Shown here piece after piece: positions 37,251 through 46,425 of a DNA stretch of 64,000 nucleotides. The number at the start of each line of letters is the position of its first letter. Position 1 is the stretch's first letter. The notes under the pieces were generated by a model. It did no database searches and was not told the DNA's origin. It saw only the letters and a program-made list of their open reading frames with translations. The DNA is taken from the NCBI RefSeq assembly GCF_027359925.1, contig NZ_CP114767.1, forward strand, positions 2,418,001 to 2,482,000, read 5' to 3'. The translations under genes were made by a program, and so were the position numbers. The stretch is from Hymenobacter canadensis. GTDB lineage: Bacteria > Bacteroidota > Bacteroidia > Cytophagales > Hymenobacteraceae.

Positions 37251-38180
37251 TCAGGCTGCCCGAATAGGCACTACAGCCGCCGCCGCAACGCTCGGGCGGC
37301 GGGTGCCGCGCTCAAACGTGTAGTCGAGGCGGCCGAGGTTGATGCCCGACCAGCCCACTTGGTTGATGAGGGTCTGGTGGCCGTTGGGGCCGGCTACCAC
37401 GTCGGGCTTTTCCAGGAAGGTGTGGGTGTGCCCGCCCAGAATCAGGTCGATGCCGGGGGCGCCGGCGGCCAGCTTGAAGTCGTCGAGCCTGGCCGACTCG
37501 TACTTATAGCCCAGGTGCGAGAGACAGATAACCAGGTCGCACTTTTCGGGGCCGCGCAGCTTGGCCACCATATCCTTGGCTACCGAAATCGGGTCGAGGT
37601 ATTTGGTGGCGCCGAAGTTCTTGTCGGCCACCAGCCCGGCCATTTCAATGCCGATGCCGAACACCCCGATGCGGTGGCCGGCTTTTTCGAACACCTTGTA
37701 GGGCTGAAACTTGCCGGCCAGAATTGTGTCGGAGAAGTCGTAGTTGGCAATCAGGAACGGGAAGCCGGCGTTGGGCAGCTGCTTCTGCAGGCCTTCGAGG
37801 CCGTTGTCGAAGTCGTGGTTGCCGAGAGTGCTGGCGTCGTAGGCCATCTGGGTCATGAGCTTGTACTCCACTTCGCCCTGGAAGAAGTTGAAATAGGGAG
37901 TGCCCTGCCAGATATCGCCAGAATCCAGCAGCAGCACGTTGGGCTCCTGGCCCCGGATCTGCTTGATGAGCGCGGCCCGGTGGGCCATGCCGCCCATGCC
38001 GGCCCACTGCGAGGCGTTGGCCGGGAAGGGCTCTACGCGCGAGTGCATATCGTTGGTGTGCAGAATCACCAGGCGGCCGGCTTTGGCGTCGGCGGCCACG
38101 GCCGGCAGGCTGTTCAACCCCAACAAACCCAGGCTGGCGGCTCCCAGGCCACTATTTTTCAGAAAGTCGCGACGATTCAC
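37251..38180 (-). CDS. Tat-exported metallophosphoesterase, catalytic half of a split 5'-nucleotidase
   Basis: 309 residues if started at the GTG at 38180, which yields a twin-arginine signal (VNRRDFLKNSGLGAASLGLL); an ATG at 38261 exists upstream but lies within a repeat tract. Metal motifs are RLVILHTNDMHS at 36-47, LLDSGDIWQG, STLGNHDFDNG and LGGHTHTF. It matches the N-terminal metallophosphatase domain of 5'-nucleotidase/UshA-type enzymes and lacks their C-terminal domain, which is encoded separately by the next gene on the same strand. Acts in the periplasm on nucleotides. Confidence 0.88.
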   Translation of the reverse strand: MNRRDFLKNSGLGAASLGLLGLNSLPAVAADAKAGRLVILHTNDMHSRVEPFPANASQWAGMGGMAHRAALIKQIRGQEPNVLLLDSGDIWQGTPYFNFFQGEVEYKLMTQMAYDASTLGNHDFDNGLEGLQKQLPNAGFPFLIANYDFSDTILAGKFQPYKVFEKAGHRIGVFGIGIEMAGLVADKNFGATKYLDPISVAKDMVAKLRGPEKCDLVICLSHLGYKYESARLDDFKLAAGAPGIDLILGGHTHTFLEKPDVVAGPNGHQTLINQVGWSGINLGRLDYTFERGTRRPSVAAAAVVPIRAA

Positions 38181-38307
38181 TTGAGAGTAACTGAGTAGAT
38201 GAGTAACTGAGTAGAGAGTAACTGAGTAGGTGAGTAGCTGAGTAGTCGTTCTGGTGGTCATTCGGCCGCCGGTACGACTACTCAGCTACTCCATTACTCA
38301 GTTACTC
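38181..38307. repeat. GAGTAACTGAGTAG repeat tract with an inverted arm
   Basis: The pattern GAGTA(A/G)CTGAGTAG is repeated about four times from 38184 to 38247. A 34-base segment of it (38216-38249) is repeated in inverse orientation at 38274-38307 with a few changes. The tract begins at the base before the GTG start of the metallophosphoesterase and runs over the end of the next gene upstream on that strand, whose last codons and TGA stop (AAG AGT AAC TGA) are part of the repeat. Confidence 0.9.
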
Positions 38308-39065
38308 TTGACGCGGCCTTCGGCTTTGGCCTCTACCGGCTGGCCGGCTTTGGTGAGGTCCCGGATGTGGTCGATGATGGCGGTGCGCAGCAGCACGCCA
38401 GTGCCGCGGGGCTTGAGGGCTTTGAAAAACGTAAGCTGGTCGCCGCCACCGGCCAAGTAGTCGCTGATGGCGATGGTGTAGAGGCGGTCCTGAGCGGGGT
38501 CGAAGGCCTGGCCGCCGATGCGGATATCGGTGGGCTTGCCATCGGGCATGGCCGTGTAGGTGGCGCCCGATACGGCCATTTTCACGCGGGCCGCATACGT
38601 AAAGAGCTGCTGCACCACTTCGCCGGGAGCGTCCAGCACCACCAGCTCATTCTCGAACGGCATCAGCTCGAACACCGAGCCGGTGGTGATGGTGCCGGCC
38701 GGCAGCGGCGCGCGCAGGCCACCGTTGGTCATCACGCCCAGGTCCATGGCCTGGCCGGTTTCGCGGGCGGCGCGCATCCGCTGCAAATCCGCTACGAAGT
38801 TGGCCAGCGGCGACTCACCCGAGTTTTTGGTGATGGCCACCGGGGCCGTGCCCAGCACGGCGGTCATCTGCTCGGTGACGCGCTGGCGGTAGGGCGCAAT
38901 GGTAGCGGCGGCCGTGGCGTCGTCGGGCAGGCTGCTGCTTACGGGCTGGGCCGTGGTGGGAGCCAGCTGGGGCCGGGCCACGTAGGTGGCTCGCTGGCAG
39001 GCAGGAAACAGAGCTACAGCCGCCAGCAGGCTAAGCGCAGCCGTCCGGGAACGAAGGAGTTGCAT
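38298..39065 (-). CDS. 5'-nucleotidase C-terminal-domain lipoprotein
   Basis: 255 residues. Lipoprotein signal with FPAC (Cys23). The body (GESPLANFVADLQRM, MDLGVMTNGGLRAPLPAGTITTGSVFELMPFENELVVLD, AGGGDQLTFFKALKP) is the substrate-binding 5_nucleotid_C domain of UshA-type nucleotidases. It lies directly upstream of the catalytic metallophosphoesterase on the same strand, so the two probably form one split periplasmic enzyme, an arrangement seen in Bacteroidota. Its last three residues (KSN) and stop come from the repeat that follows. Confidence 0.88.
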   Translation of the reverse strand: MQLLRSRTAALSLLAAVALFPACQRATYVARPQLAPTTAQPVSSSLPDDATAAATIAPYRQRVTEQMTAVLGTAPVAITKNSGESPLANFVADLQRMRAARETGQAMDLGVMTNGGLRAPLPAGTITTGSVFELMPFENELVVLDAPGEVVQQLFTYAARVKMAVSGATYTAMPDGKPTDIRIGGQAFDPAQDRLYTIAISDYLAGGGDQLTFFKALKPRGTGVLLRTAIIDHIRDLTKAGQPVEAKAEGRVKSN

Positions 39066-39088
39066 CAGGTCAGGAAAGAAACGGACCG

Positions 39089-39096
39089 CAAAGGTA
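39089..39096 (-). promoter_or_regulatory. candidate -7 box for the split 5'-nucleotidase genes
   Basis: The minus strand reads TACCTTTG, an exact TAnnTTTG match 23 bases before the ATG at 39065. No convincing -33 element. Confidence 0.45.
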
Positions 39097-39247
39097 CTCT
39101 GCCCGCCCGACTAATCGGCCGGTGCCACCCAAGATGGTGCCGGCCCATCGGGCGCCGCCCCGGCCCGCATTATTTCCCGGCCTTTCCGGCTTGATGCGGT
39201 ATCTTTAACCCGCCTGTTCCCTTCCCACTTTCTCTGTGCCTTTGGCT

Positions 39248-41029
39248 ATGTCCGATACGCCGCATTTCGCGCCCGTCACCTTTTCGGAGTTTGAACCTGT
39301 CACGACAGCCACCTGGCAGGCCCGCATCGAGCGGGACCTGAAGGGCGCCGACCCGGCCACCCTGCGCTGGCTCACTCCCGACGGCTTCACGCTGGAGCCC
39401 TTCTATCACCGCGAAGCCCTGGACACCCTGCCCGAGCAGCCGGCCCCACAGCTACGCGCCGCCGTCGGCAACCGCTGGCGCAACGTGCCCGCCTACGCCG
39501 TACCAGCCCTCGACAACGGCCACGCCGCCATCCGGCGGGCTGCCGAGGGGCTGGCCCGCGGGGCCGAGGGTGCCCACTTCGTGCTGGCCGATGCTGCGGC
39601 TTTCGACGTGGAGTTTCTGCACGAGCAGCTCCCCCTGGCCGACACCTATATAGGCTACACGCTCACGGCCGGCCCGGCCGCGCTGGTGCGCCAGCTGCTG
39701 GAAACCGGTACGCCTTTGCTGCGCGGCTTCCTGCAATTCGACCCCATTACCAACCACCTGCCCGACCTGCCGGGCCAGCTGCGGGAGCTGCGCGAGGTGC
39801 TGCACCTCACCAAAGGCATGCCCGACTTCCGGGGCCTGACGCTGGACGTGGCCTACTACGGCAACCGCGGCGCCACGGCCTCGCAGCAGGTAGCCTTTGC
39901 GCTGGCCACCGCTGCCACCTACCTCAGCCAGCTGCCTACTGATACGCTGAGCGTGGCGGAAGTGGCGGCGGCGTTGCGGGTGCACACCGCTACCAGCCCC
40001 AACTACTTTTTCGAGCTGGCCAAGCTCCGGGCGCTGCGCCGGGTGTGGGGCACGCTCTGCCACGCCTACGGCCTGCCGCCAGAGGCCGCCCAGGTGCCGA
40101 TTCTGGCCGCAACCGCCTCCTGGAGCCAGACCACTCTCGACTCCCACACCAACCTGCTGCGCGTGACCACCGAGGCCATGAGTGCCGTGCTGGGTGGGGC
40201 CGACGTGCTCAGCGTGCGCCCCTTCGATACGTTGTACGAGGCACCCAACGAGTTTTCCGACCGGCTGGCGCGCAACCTCTCGGTGCTGCTGCGCGAGGAA
40301 GCCGGCCTGGGTACCGTGGCCGACCCCGGTGCCGGCTCCTATTACCTCGAAACCCTCACCGACACGCTGGCCCGCGAGGCCTGGGCCCTGTTTCAGCGGC
40401 TGGAAGCCGACGGCGGCCTGCCCGCGGCCATGCCGCTGGCCCTGCAGGAGCTGCACCAGGCGGCGCAGCGCCAGTTCCAGCGCATCGCCAACGGCGAGCA
40501 GGTGGTGGTGGGCACCAACCGGTTTCAGAATCCCAAGGAGAAATTCAGTTTCAACCCCAAGAAGCTGTTGCGCAGCCCCGAATTCGACTCTACCCGCGCT
40601 ACGTACCCGTCGGAGGTGCTGCGGCTGGCCACCAGCCTGCACTTCGAGCGGCGCGAGAAAAAGAAGAAGCGCGCCGCTGTGGTGCTGCTGGGCGCGCACA
40701 CCAATCAGCTGATTGTGGAGTCGTTTCTGCGGCTGCTGCCAGCCTCCGAGCGGCCCGAGCTGTGGGAGGCGCACCCGGCGGGCACGCTGTCGGTGCTGTT
40801 TTCCTCGGCCGAAGAAGCCACGCTGATGTACGCCACGCCCGAGCAGTTCGGGCGCCTGTCGCGCTACATCTTCAACGTGCCCAACGACGTGCCTTTTGTG
40901 CCCCCGGCCCTGCTCACGGCCGACCTGGCCAACCTGCAGGAAGCCGTGCGCGTGTTCGGATTCCAGGAGTTCACCGTGCAGGGCTACAGCACCGAAGACG
41001 TGCTGGCGCGGCTGCAAGGGAAAAAATAG
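39248..41029 (+). CDS. mutA: methylmalonyl-CoA mutase small subunit
   Basis: 593 residues from the ATG at 39248 (MSDTPHFAPVTFSEFEPVTTATWQ). It has the mutase TIM-barrel region, including the conserved LSVRPFDTLYEAPNEFSDRLARN and DPGAGSYYLETLTDTLAREAW, but its C-terminal part is degenerate and lacks the cobalamin DxHxxG motif, as is usual for the non-catalytic partner. With MutB it interconverts methylmalonyl-CoA and succinyl-CoA, allowing propionate-type carbon to enter or leave the TCA cycle. A repeat of 104 bases separates it from mutB. TATCTTTA at 39200-39207 is a one-mismatch -7 box. Confidence 0.93.
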   Translation: MSDTPHFAPVTFSEFEPVTTATWQARIERDLKGADPATLRWLTPDGFTLEPFYHREALDTLPEQPAPQLRAAVGNRWRNVPAYAVPALDNGHAAIRRAAEGLARGAEGAHFVLADAAAFDVEFLHEQLPLADTYIGYTLTAGPAALVRQLLETGTPLLRGFLQFDPITNHLPDLPGQLRELREVLHLTKGMPDFRGLTLDVAYYGNRGATASQQVAFALATAATYLSQLPTDTLSVAEVAAALRVHTATSPNYFFELAKLRALRRVWGTLCHAYGLPPEAAQVPILAATASWSQTTLDSHTNLLRVTTEAMSAVLGGADVLSVRPFDTLYEAPNEFSDRLARNLSVLLREEAGLGTVADPGAGSYYLETLTDTLAREAWALFQRLEADGGLPAAMPLALQELHQAAQRQFQRIANGEQVVVGTNRFQNPKEKFSFNPKKLLRSPEFDSTRATYPSEVLRLATSLHFERREKKKKRAAVVLLGAHTNQLIVESFLRLLPASERPELWEAHPAGTLSVLFSSAEEATLMYATPEQFGRLSRYIFNVPNDVPFVPPALLTADLANLQEAVRVFGFQEFTVQGYSTEDVLARLQGKK

Positions 41030-41048
41030 GTTTTTAGGTCACAGGTCC

Positions 41049-41152
41049 CTGTCATCCTGAGCGGAGCGAAGGACCTTATGCCACTCGAACGACCATAGTT
41101 GTTACGTCTCGTGCCAACGTGATAAGTTCCTTCGCTCCGCTCAGGATGACAG
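41049..41152. repeat. intergenic inverted repeat, GAGCGGAGCGAAG family, between mutA and mutB
   Basis: 25-base arms CTGTCATCCTGAGCGGAGCG... (41049-41073) and its exact complement (41128-41152), spaced by 54 bases. It interrupts the mutA-mutB unit without removing it. The arm core TGAGCGGAGCGAAGGA recurs with variation at 45692, 50867, 54392 and 55740. Confidence 0.92.
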
Positions 41153-41177
41153 ATAGCACCCACCGTCCCAATCCCAG

Positions 41178-43298
41178 ATGAAACCCGACTTCTCGCAAAT
41201 AGCCTATAACGACGCGCCGCTGCCGGCTACTCCGGCCGCTGACGCCGCTACGCTCACCCCAGAGGGCATCCAGCTCAAAAGCCACTACACCGCCCACGAC
41301 GTGCAGCACCTCGACCACCTCGGGTTTGGGGCGGGGCAGGCGCCGTTTCTGCGCGGGCCGTACGCCAGCATGTACGTACAGAATCCCTGGACCATCCGGC
41401 AGTACGCGGGCTTCAGCACGGCCGAGGAAAGCAACGCCTTCTACCGCCGCAACCTGGCCGGCGGCCAGAAGGGCCTGAGCGTGGCCTTCGACCTGGCGAC
41501 GCACCGCGGCTACGACTCCGACCACCCGCGGGTGGTGGGCGACGTGGGCAAGGCCGGCGTGGCCATCGACTCGGTGGAGGACATGAAGATTCTGTTCGAC
41601 CAGATTCCGCTGGACCAGATGTCGGTGAGCATGACCATGAACGGGGCCGTGCTGCCGGTGCTGGCCTTCTACATTGTGGCGGCTGAGGAGCAGGGCGTGG
41701 GGCCGGAAAAGCTGGCGGGCACCATCCAGAACGACATTCTGAAGGAGTTCATGGTGCGCAACACCTACATCTACCCGCCCCTGCCGAGCATGCGCATCAT
41801 TGCCGACATCTTCGCCTACACGGCGCGGCACATGCCCAAGTTCAACAGCATCAGCATCTCGGGCTACCACATGCAGGAAGCTGGCGCCACCGCCGACATC
41901 GAGCTGGCCTACACCCTGGCCGACGGCCTGGAGTACGTGCGCGCCGGCCTGGCCGCGGGCATGACCATCGACCAGTTTGCGCCCCGCCTGAGCTTTTTCT
42001 GGGCCATTGGCATGAACCACTTCATGGAAATTGCCAAGCTGCGCGCCGGCCGGATGCTGTGGGCCAAGCTGCTCCGGCAGTTCGAGCCCCAGAACCCCAA
42101 GAGCCTGGCCCTGCGCACCCACTGCCAGACCTCGGGCTACTCGCTCACCGAGCAGGACCCGTTCAACAACGTGGCCCGCACCGCCGTGGAAGCCCTGGCC
42201 GCGGCCCTAGGCGGCACCCAGAGCCTGCACACCAACGCCCTCGACGAGGCCATTGCCCTGCCCACCGACTTCTCGGCCCGCATTGCCCGCAACACCCAGC
42301 TCTACCTCCAGCACGAAACCGACATCACGCGCGTGGTAGACCCCTGGGGCGGCTCCTACTACGTGGAAACCCTGACGCACGAGCTGGCCAACAAGGCCTG
42401 GGCGCTGATGCAGGAAGTGGAAGAGCTGGGCGGCATGGCCAAGGCCATTGAAACCGGCCTGCCCAAGATGCGCATCGAGGAAGCCGCGGCCCGTAAGCAG
42501 GCCCGCATCGACTCGGGCAAGGAAATCATTGTGGGCGTGAACAAGTACCGCCCCAGCGAGGAGCAGCAGCTCGACGTGCTCGACATCGACAACGACGCCG
42601 TGCGCGAGTCGCAGATTGCGCGCCTGAAAACCATCCGCGCCACCCGCGACCAGGCCGCCGTGCAGGCCGCCCTAGAGGCCCTCACGGAATCGGCCCGCAC
42701 CGGCGCCGACAACCTGCTGGCCCTGGCCGTGGTGGCTGCCCGCCACCGCGCCACACTGGGCGAGATTTCCGATGCTTTGGAGAAAGTGTACGGCCGCCAC
42801 CAGGCCACCATTCGCGCCATTTCGGGCGTGTATTCGGCTGAGATGGACTACGACGAGGAGTTTGCCAAGGCCCGCGCCGCCGCCGATGCCTTTGCCGTGA
42901 AGGAAGGGCGTCGCCCGCGCATGATGGTGGCCAAAATGGGCCAGGACGGCCACGACCGGGGCGCCAAAATCATTGCCACTTCATTCGCCGACGTGGGCTT
43001 CGATGTGGACATTGCCCCCCTCTTCCAAACCCCCGACGAAGTAGCCCGCCAGGCGGCCGAAAACGACGTGCACGTGGTGGGCGTGAGCAGCCTCGCCGCC
43101 GGCCACAAAACCCTGATTCCGCAGCTGCTCCACGACCTCAAGCAGCTCGGCCGCGACGATATCCTCGTCATTGCCGGTGGCGTCATCCCGGCCCAGGATT
43201 ACGACTTCCTCTACAACGCCGGCGTGGCCGGCGTCTATGGCCCCGGCACCGTCATTGCCATAGCGGCGCAGGAAATTCTGGAAAAGCTGGGGGAGTGA
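41178..43298 (+). CDS. mutB: methylmalonyl-CoA mutase large subunit
   Basis: 706 residues, normal length. N-terminal substrate domain with [20 protein letters not shown] and [22 protein letters not shown], barrel with [18 protein letters not shown], and C-terminal B12 domain with DxHxxG as Asp590, His592 and Gly595 ([10 protein letters not shown]). It is the catalytic adenosylcobalamin subunit that works with MutA; its chaperone GTPase MeaB is encoded at 57.4 kb. A strongly AT-rich gene starts 49 bases after its stop. Confidence 0.96.
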   Translation: MKPDFSQIAYNDAPLPATPAADAATLTPEGIQLKSHYTAHDVQHLDHLGFGAGQAPFLRGPYASMYVQNPWTIRQYAGFSTAEESNAFYRRNLAGGQKGLSVAFDLATHRGYDSDHPRVVGDVGKAGVAIDSVEDMKILFDQIPLDQMSVSMTMNGAVLPVLAFYIVAAEEQGVGPEKLAGTIQNDILKEFMVRNTYIYPPLPSMRIIADIFAYTARHMPKFNSISISGYHMQEAGATADIELAYTLADGLEYVRAGLAAGMTIDQFAPRLSFFWAIGMNHFMEIAKLRAGRMLWAKLLRQFEPQNPKSLALRTHCQTSGYSLTEQDPFNNVARTAVEALAAALGGTQSLHTNALDEAIALPTDFSARIARNTQLYLQHETDITRVVDPWGGSYYVETLTHELANKAWALMQEVEELGGMAKAIETGLPKMRIEEAAARKQARIDSGKEIIVGVNKYRPSEEQQLDVLDIDNDAVRESQIARLKTIRATRDQAAVQAALEALTESARTGADNLLALAVVAARHRATLGEISDALEKVYGRHQATIRAISGVYSAEMDYDEEFAKARAAADAFAVKEGRRPRMMVAKMGQDGHDRGAKIIATSFADVGFDVDIAPLFQTPDEVARQAAENDVHVVGVSSLAAGHKTLIPQLLHDLKQLGRDDILVIAGGVIPAQDYDFLYNAGVAGVYGPGTVIAIAAQEILEKLGE

Positions 43299-43347
43299 TA
43301 TTCGAGAATAATCGATAAATATTTTAATTTTTTAAATTCATTTTCAA

Positions 43348-44628
43348 ATGACAGAAGGATCACAATTTAACATCGAGGTTGACAAGGGAAGTGATGTTTT
43401 TGACAAACTAGCATCTCTTTTCGAGAGATTTGGACTAGAGAACGAAGACAATAAACAGGATTCTAATTATCTCTTAGATTCGTTAATAGAACTTGAAAAA
43501 ACATATCAAAATCTATCAGAAATAAATAACGAACGAACAACACACATATCGAATAAGATAATAAATGTACTAAATATTTATTATGTACTTCTCAGTAAAT
43601 CAAACCCAAGCAACGGCTTTATAGTTTCATTCAGAAAGCAATTAACAGCACTAAACGATTTATCAATTCAATTAATTAAAGTCAAAGATGAGGAAGATAG
43701 AGAAAGAAAATTCTCGTCATTATCTAACTTAAATTCTATTAATTTAAATGTAGTATACCCATCTAAAAACAATTCCTTAAGCGAGGACATTACCTTTCAC
43801 ATAAATGAGTTTAGCATTAATAATATAGCAAATGAAATGATAATCAATACATACAGCCATCAATTCATTAGAGAAATTGAGAATTTTTGGAAAGACACTT
43901 CCCAAGACAACTTAAAACATGTAATTAATTGGGTTATAAAAAGTGATGACGATATATTAATTCATAAAAATTATGATATAAATAAAAATATCAATCAACC
44001 TAAAAATCAAAAATATAAAACAAAAGATTTTGAATGGAATATCGAAATAAAATTTAATAAAACAACAAATCCTGCCAACATATCATTTGTTCTATGGAGT
44101 ATAAGCATTGCGTTAGGCCAGATAGAAGATGTAGAATTAGAGCTTACAGAATGGGGAATGGGAAGCAGATGGGCTAAAATAAAAGTATTCATAAAGGATA
44201 TATGGGCCAAAGAAAGAGTCAAAGAAATACTAGAAAGAGGAGTCAATATTGCCGAGGCTAAGCTAGTGGAAGATAAAGCAGCAAATATTGCCAAGTTGAA
44301 TACAGAAAAATCCAAAATAGAAGCAGAGATAATTGACATAAATAAAAAGACCAATCTTATTCCGAGCGAAAAACAATCAATAGAACACAGAGAAATAGAT
44401 TTAGAGATAAAGAGAGAAGAATTAAGGTCAAAAAGAATAGAAAACGCAACCAAAGAGTTTGACTTAATACTCAAAGCTTCCCAAGCCTTAGCAAACGGAT
44501 TAATAATGGCAGAAGATCTTGAAATAAAAATAAACGAAGCTACTTTCTTATTAAAAAATACTCAAGACGAAATATCAATGAAACGTTCAATAGATGACAT
44601 AGACAATGACACAAACTCTATTAGTTAA
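43348..44628 (+). CDS. AT-rich orphan gene, unknown protein with C-terminal coiled coil
   Basis: 426 residues of unknown family. By eye only about a third of its bases are G or C, with AGA, AAA, ATA and AAT codons dominant; flanking genes use CGC, GCC and CTG. That contrast points to recent transfer. The protein is soluble, with an acidic N-terminal domain, a middle with alternating strands (DFEWNIEIKFNKTTNPANISFVLWSIS, LTEWGMGSRWAKIKVFIKDIW) and a long charged coiled coil (ERVKEILERGVNIAEAKLVEDKAANIAKL..., about 285-400). No signal peptide, membrane helix or enzyme motif was recognised. It starts 49 bases after mutB and ends 29 before the next gene. A defence or phage-related role is only a guess. 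Confidence 0.85.
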   Translation: MTEGSQFNIEVDKGSDVFDKLASLFERFGLENEDNKQDSNYLLDSLIELEKTYQNLSEINNERTTHISNKIINVLNIYYVLLSKSNPSNGFIVSFRKQLTALNDLSIQLIKVKDEEDRERKFSSLSNLNSINLNVVYPSKNNSLSEDITFHINEFSINNIANEMIINTYSHQFIREIENFWKDTSQDNLKHVINWVIKSDDDILIHKNYDINKNINQPKNQKYKTKDFEWNIEIKFNKTTNPANISFVLWSISIALGQIEDVELELTEWGMGSRWAKIKVFIKDIWAKERVKEILERGVNIAEAKLVEDKAANIAKLNTEKSKIEAEIIDINKKTNLIPSEKQSIEHREIDLEIKREELRSKRIENATKEFDLILKASQALANGLIMAEDLEIKINEATFLLKNTQDEISMKRSIDDIDNDTNSIS

Positions 44629-44657
44629 TAGAATATCAAATAGCTTCATACAAATAC

Positions 44658-45095
44658 ATGCACATCTCACCCGAAGACCAACTCGACGCCGACATTGACT
44701 ACTTCGCCACCGACGAGGCCGGGCATATCCTGCACGTAGCATCCGGTGGCGGGATGCTGCCGGGGACGGTGGCGGCGGACGAGGCGGCGCTGCTGGAGCT
44801 GCACCAGTATTTCCTGACGCTGCCGGAGCCGGCGGCGGGCGGGGCGCAGGCCGCTACCGACGCGGCCGATGGCGGCTACCCCGGCGCCGCCCGCTACGCC
44901 CGCCGCGGCCTGTTCTCCTTCGCCAAAACCAACCTCCACGACCACCACGACCCACGCTACCACCTCGTGGCCCGGCCGCTGCAGCCGCTCACGGTGGCCG
45001 AGCTGCCCCCGCCACTGGCCACCCTGCTGCGCCGCACGCAGCTGCCGGGTTTTGTGGCGCAACAGGCCACCTTCGACGTTTCGAGCATTCAGTAA
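44658..45095 (+). CDS. unknown protein behind the AT-rich gene
   Basis: 145 residues, acidic and Ala/Pro-rich, GC-rich like the surrounding chromosome. Visible features are MHISPEDQLDADIDYFATDEAGHILHVASGGG, a low-complexity Ala/Gly middle, and FAKTNLHDHHDPRYHLVARP with a His-Asp cluster. No signal peptide, membrane segment or known family. The N-terminal part resembles small proteins with an immunity-like flavour, but that is impression only. Its start is 29 bases after the AT-rich gene; a shared promoter with it is possible but not shown. Confidence 0.6.
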   Translation: MHISPEDQLDADIDYFATDEAGHILHVASGGGMLPGTVAADEAALLELHQYFLTLPEPAAGGAQAATDAADGGYPGAARYARRGLFSFAKTNLHDHHDPRYHLVARPLQPLTVAELPPPLATLLRRTQLPGFVAQQATFDVSSIQ

Positions 45096-45167
45096 TGCGC
45101 CCCGGCCCGCCCACCAGCGGGTCGGTTTCGTTTCCGAGGCCGAGGCCTCCGACAATACGTTCTTCGC

Positions 45168-45229
45168 GCCACCGCCTAAGCACAACGCCCCGATCTGTGC
45201 AGATCGGGGCGTTGTGCTTAGGCGGTGGC
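45168..45229. terminator. 30-bp perfect palindrome between convergent genes
   Basis: Arms 45168-45197 and 45200-45229 are perfect 30-base complements with a 2-base centre. There is no T run after the stem, so termination is plausible only through stem strength; a protein- or RNase-processing site is the alternative. It lies between the unknown gene (stop 45095) and the leftward DoxX gene (stop 45241). Confidence 0.7.
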
Positions 45230-45240
45230 AGACAGAGTAG

Positions 45241-45639
45241 CTACACCGTGCGGTTGCGGCGCAGCAGGCCGTCGAGGCTCCAGATGCCGGGGCCGTGCGC
45301 CCAGATGTAGAGGAACACGAAGCAGTAGACCACGGCCAGCTCGCCCTGGTTGATGATGGGCAGCGGGTGCTGGCTGGCGTGGGCCATGAAGTAGGCCACG
45401 GCCATCGTGCCGCTGCTCAGGAAAGCGGCAATGCGCGTGAGCAGCCCAAAGGCCATCAGCAAGCCGCCGGCCAGCTCACTAATGCCCGCCAGTCCCATCA
45501 TCGAGGCCAGCTCTACGGGTGGCTTGTCGCCGGGAAAACCGAGCAGCTTCTGGCTGCCGTGCATGGCAAACAACAGGCCCACTACAATGCGCAGGATGGC
45601 AAACGCATGAGGCGCGAAACGGGAAACGGTGTCGTTCAT
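45241..45639 (-). CDS. DoxX-family membrane protein
   Basis: 132 residues from the ATG at 45639 (MNDTVSRFAPHAFAILRIVVGLLF). Four membrane helices and the motif RIVVGLLFAMHGSQKLLGFPGD plus GISELAGGLLMAFGLLTRIAA are the DoxX signature. DoxX proteins are quinol- or redox-associated inner membrane proteins in thiosulfate and stress metabolism; this small form has no obvious partner. Upstream open frame to 45759 lies inside the repeat described below. Confidence 0.85.
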   Translation of the reverse strand: MNDTVSRFAPHAFAILRIVVGLLFAMHGSQKLLGFPGDKPPVELASMMGLAGISELAGGLLMAFGLLTRIAAFLSSGTMAVAYFMAHASQHPLPIINQGELAVVYCFVFLYIWAHGPGIWSLDGLLRRNRTV

Positions 45640-45691
45640 GATAGTGTAAGTGACGAGGTAAGGAAGAGGTGAAGTGATGAAGGAACCATAT

Positions 45692-45796
45692 AGAACGTCG
45701 TTCCGGGCGAAGCCGGGGAATCTCGCGTGCTGATGTTGTGGTGCAGTTGCTTGCCCCACTGACGAGATTCCCCAGCTTCGCCCGGAACGACGTTCT
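45692..45796. repeat. intergenic inverted repeat, AGAACGTCGTTCCG family
   Basis: Arm 45692-45725 (AGAACGTCGTTCCGGGCGAA...) and its near-complement 45763-45796 with one extra C in the left arm, 37-base spacer. Its outer end (AGAACGTC) and GGAATCTCG core match the repeats at 54392-54572 and 55740-55831. It fills most of the gap upstream of DoxX. Confidence 0.88.
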
Positions 45797-45810
45797 TGGC
45801 TGCTGACCGC

Positions 45811-46299
45811 TTATTCCGGCAGCAGCTCCAGGGCCTGGCTGTTGTTGTGCTGCCCGGCCAGGTCGCGGGCGGATAGGCCGCGCCCGTCGCGCAGGGTGGC
45901 GTCGGCGCCGGCTTCCAGCAGCATGGTTGCCATGTCGTTGCGGCCGAACATAACAGCGTACATGAGCGCCGTGCTGGCGGTGCCGTTGCGGGCGTTGAGC
46001 TCGGCGCCGCGCCCGATGAGCAGGCCCGCAATGTCGGTGTAGCCCTTGAAGGCCACGCCCATCAGGGCGGTGTTGCCGCTGGCGTCCTGCAGGTTGGGGT
46101 CGGCACCGGCTTCGAGCAGCAGGCTTACGGCGTCGGAGTGGTTGTCGTAGGCGGCCAGCACCAGGGCCGAGAAGCCCCGGTCGTTGCGGGCATTGACGTC
46201 AACGCCCTCGGCCAGCAGCTGCTGCAGCGCGGTCAAGTCGCCACGGCGGGCAGCGTCGAACAACAGGTTTTCGGAAGCAGAGGCAGGAGAATCAGCCAT
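45811..46299 (-). CDS. ankyrin-repeat protein
   Basis: 162 residues made of four ankyrin repeats, e.g. GFSALVLAAYDNHSDAVSLLLEAGAD and TALMYAVMFGRNDMATMLLEAGADATLRDG, starting with FDAARRGDLTALQQLLAEGVDVNAR. No signal peptide or membrane segment, so probably a cytoplasmic protein-binding module. Such small ankyrin proteins often accompany catalase or peroxidase genes in other genomes; none is next to it here. Partner unknown. Confidence 0.9.
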   Translation of the reverse strand: MADSPASASENLLFDAARRGDLTALQQLLAEGVDVNARNDRGFSALVLAAYDNHSDAVSLLLEAGADPNLQDASGNTALMGVAFKGYTDIAGLLIGRGAELNARNGTASTALMYAVMFGRNDMATMLLEAGADATLRDGRGLSARDLAGQHNNSQALELLPE

Positions 46300-46425
46300 T
46301 CGGAAGGAAACGTGAACTGGTGAGATGTAAAGGGGAGATACAGAAAGTCAGAAGGCAGTACGCTTATTCGGGCTTCTCGTTACCGACCTGCGCCCGCCGG
46401 CGTCTCAACTCAGCCTCCCTCCCAC

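Noticed and set aside
38181..38307. CRISPR-like short repeats
   Set aside because: Units are contiguous or inverted with no spacers of constant length and no cas genes; it is a simple repeat.
43348..44628. Phage or transposon fragment
   Set aside because: No integrase, transposase, terminal repeats or target-site duplication is visible around the AT-rich gene; only composition suggests transfer.
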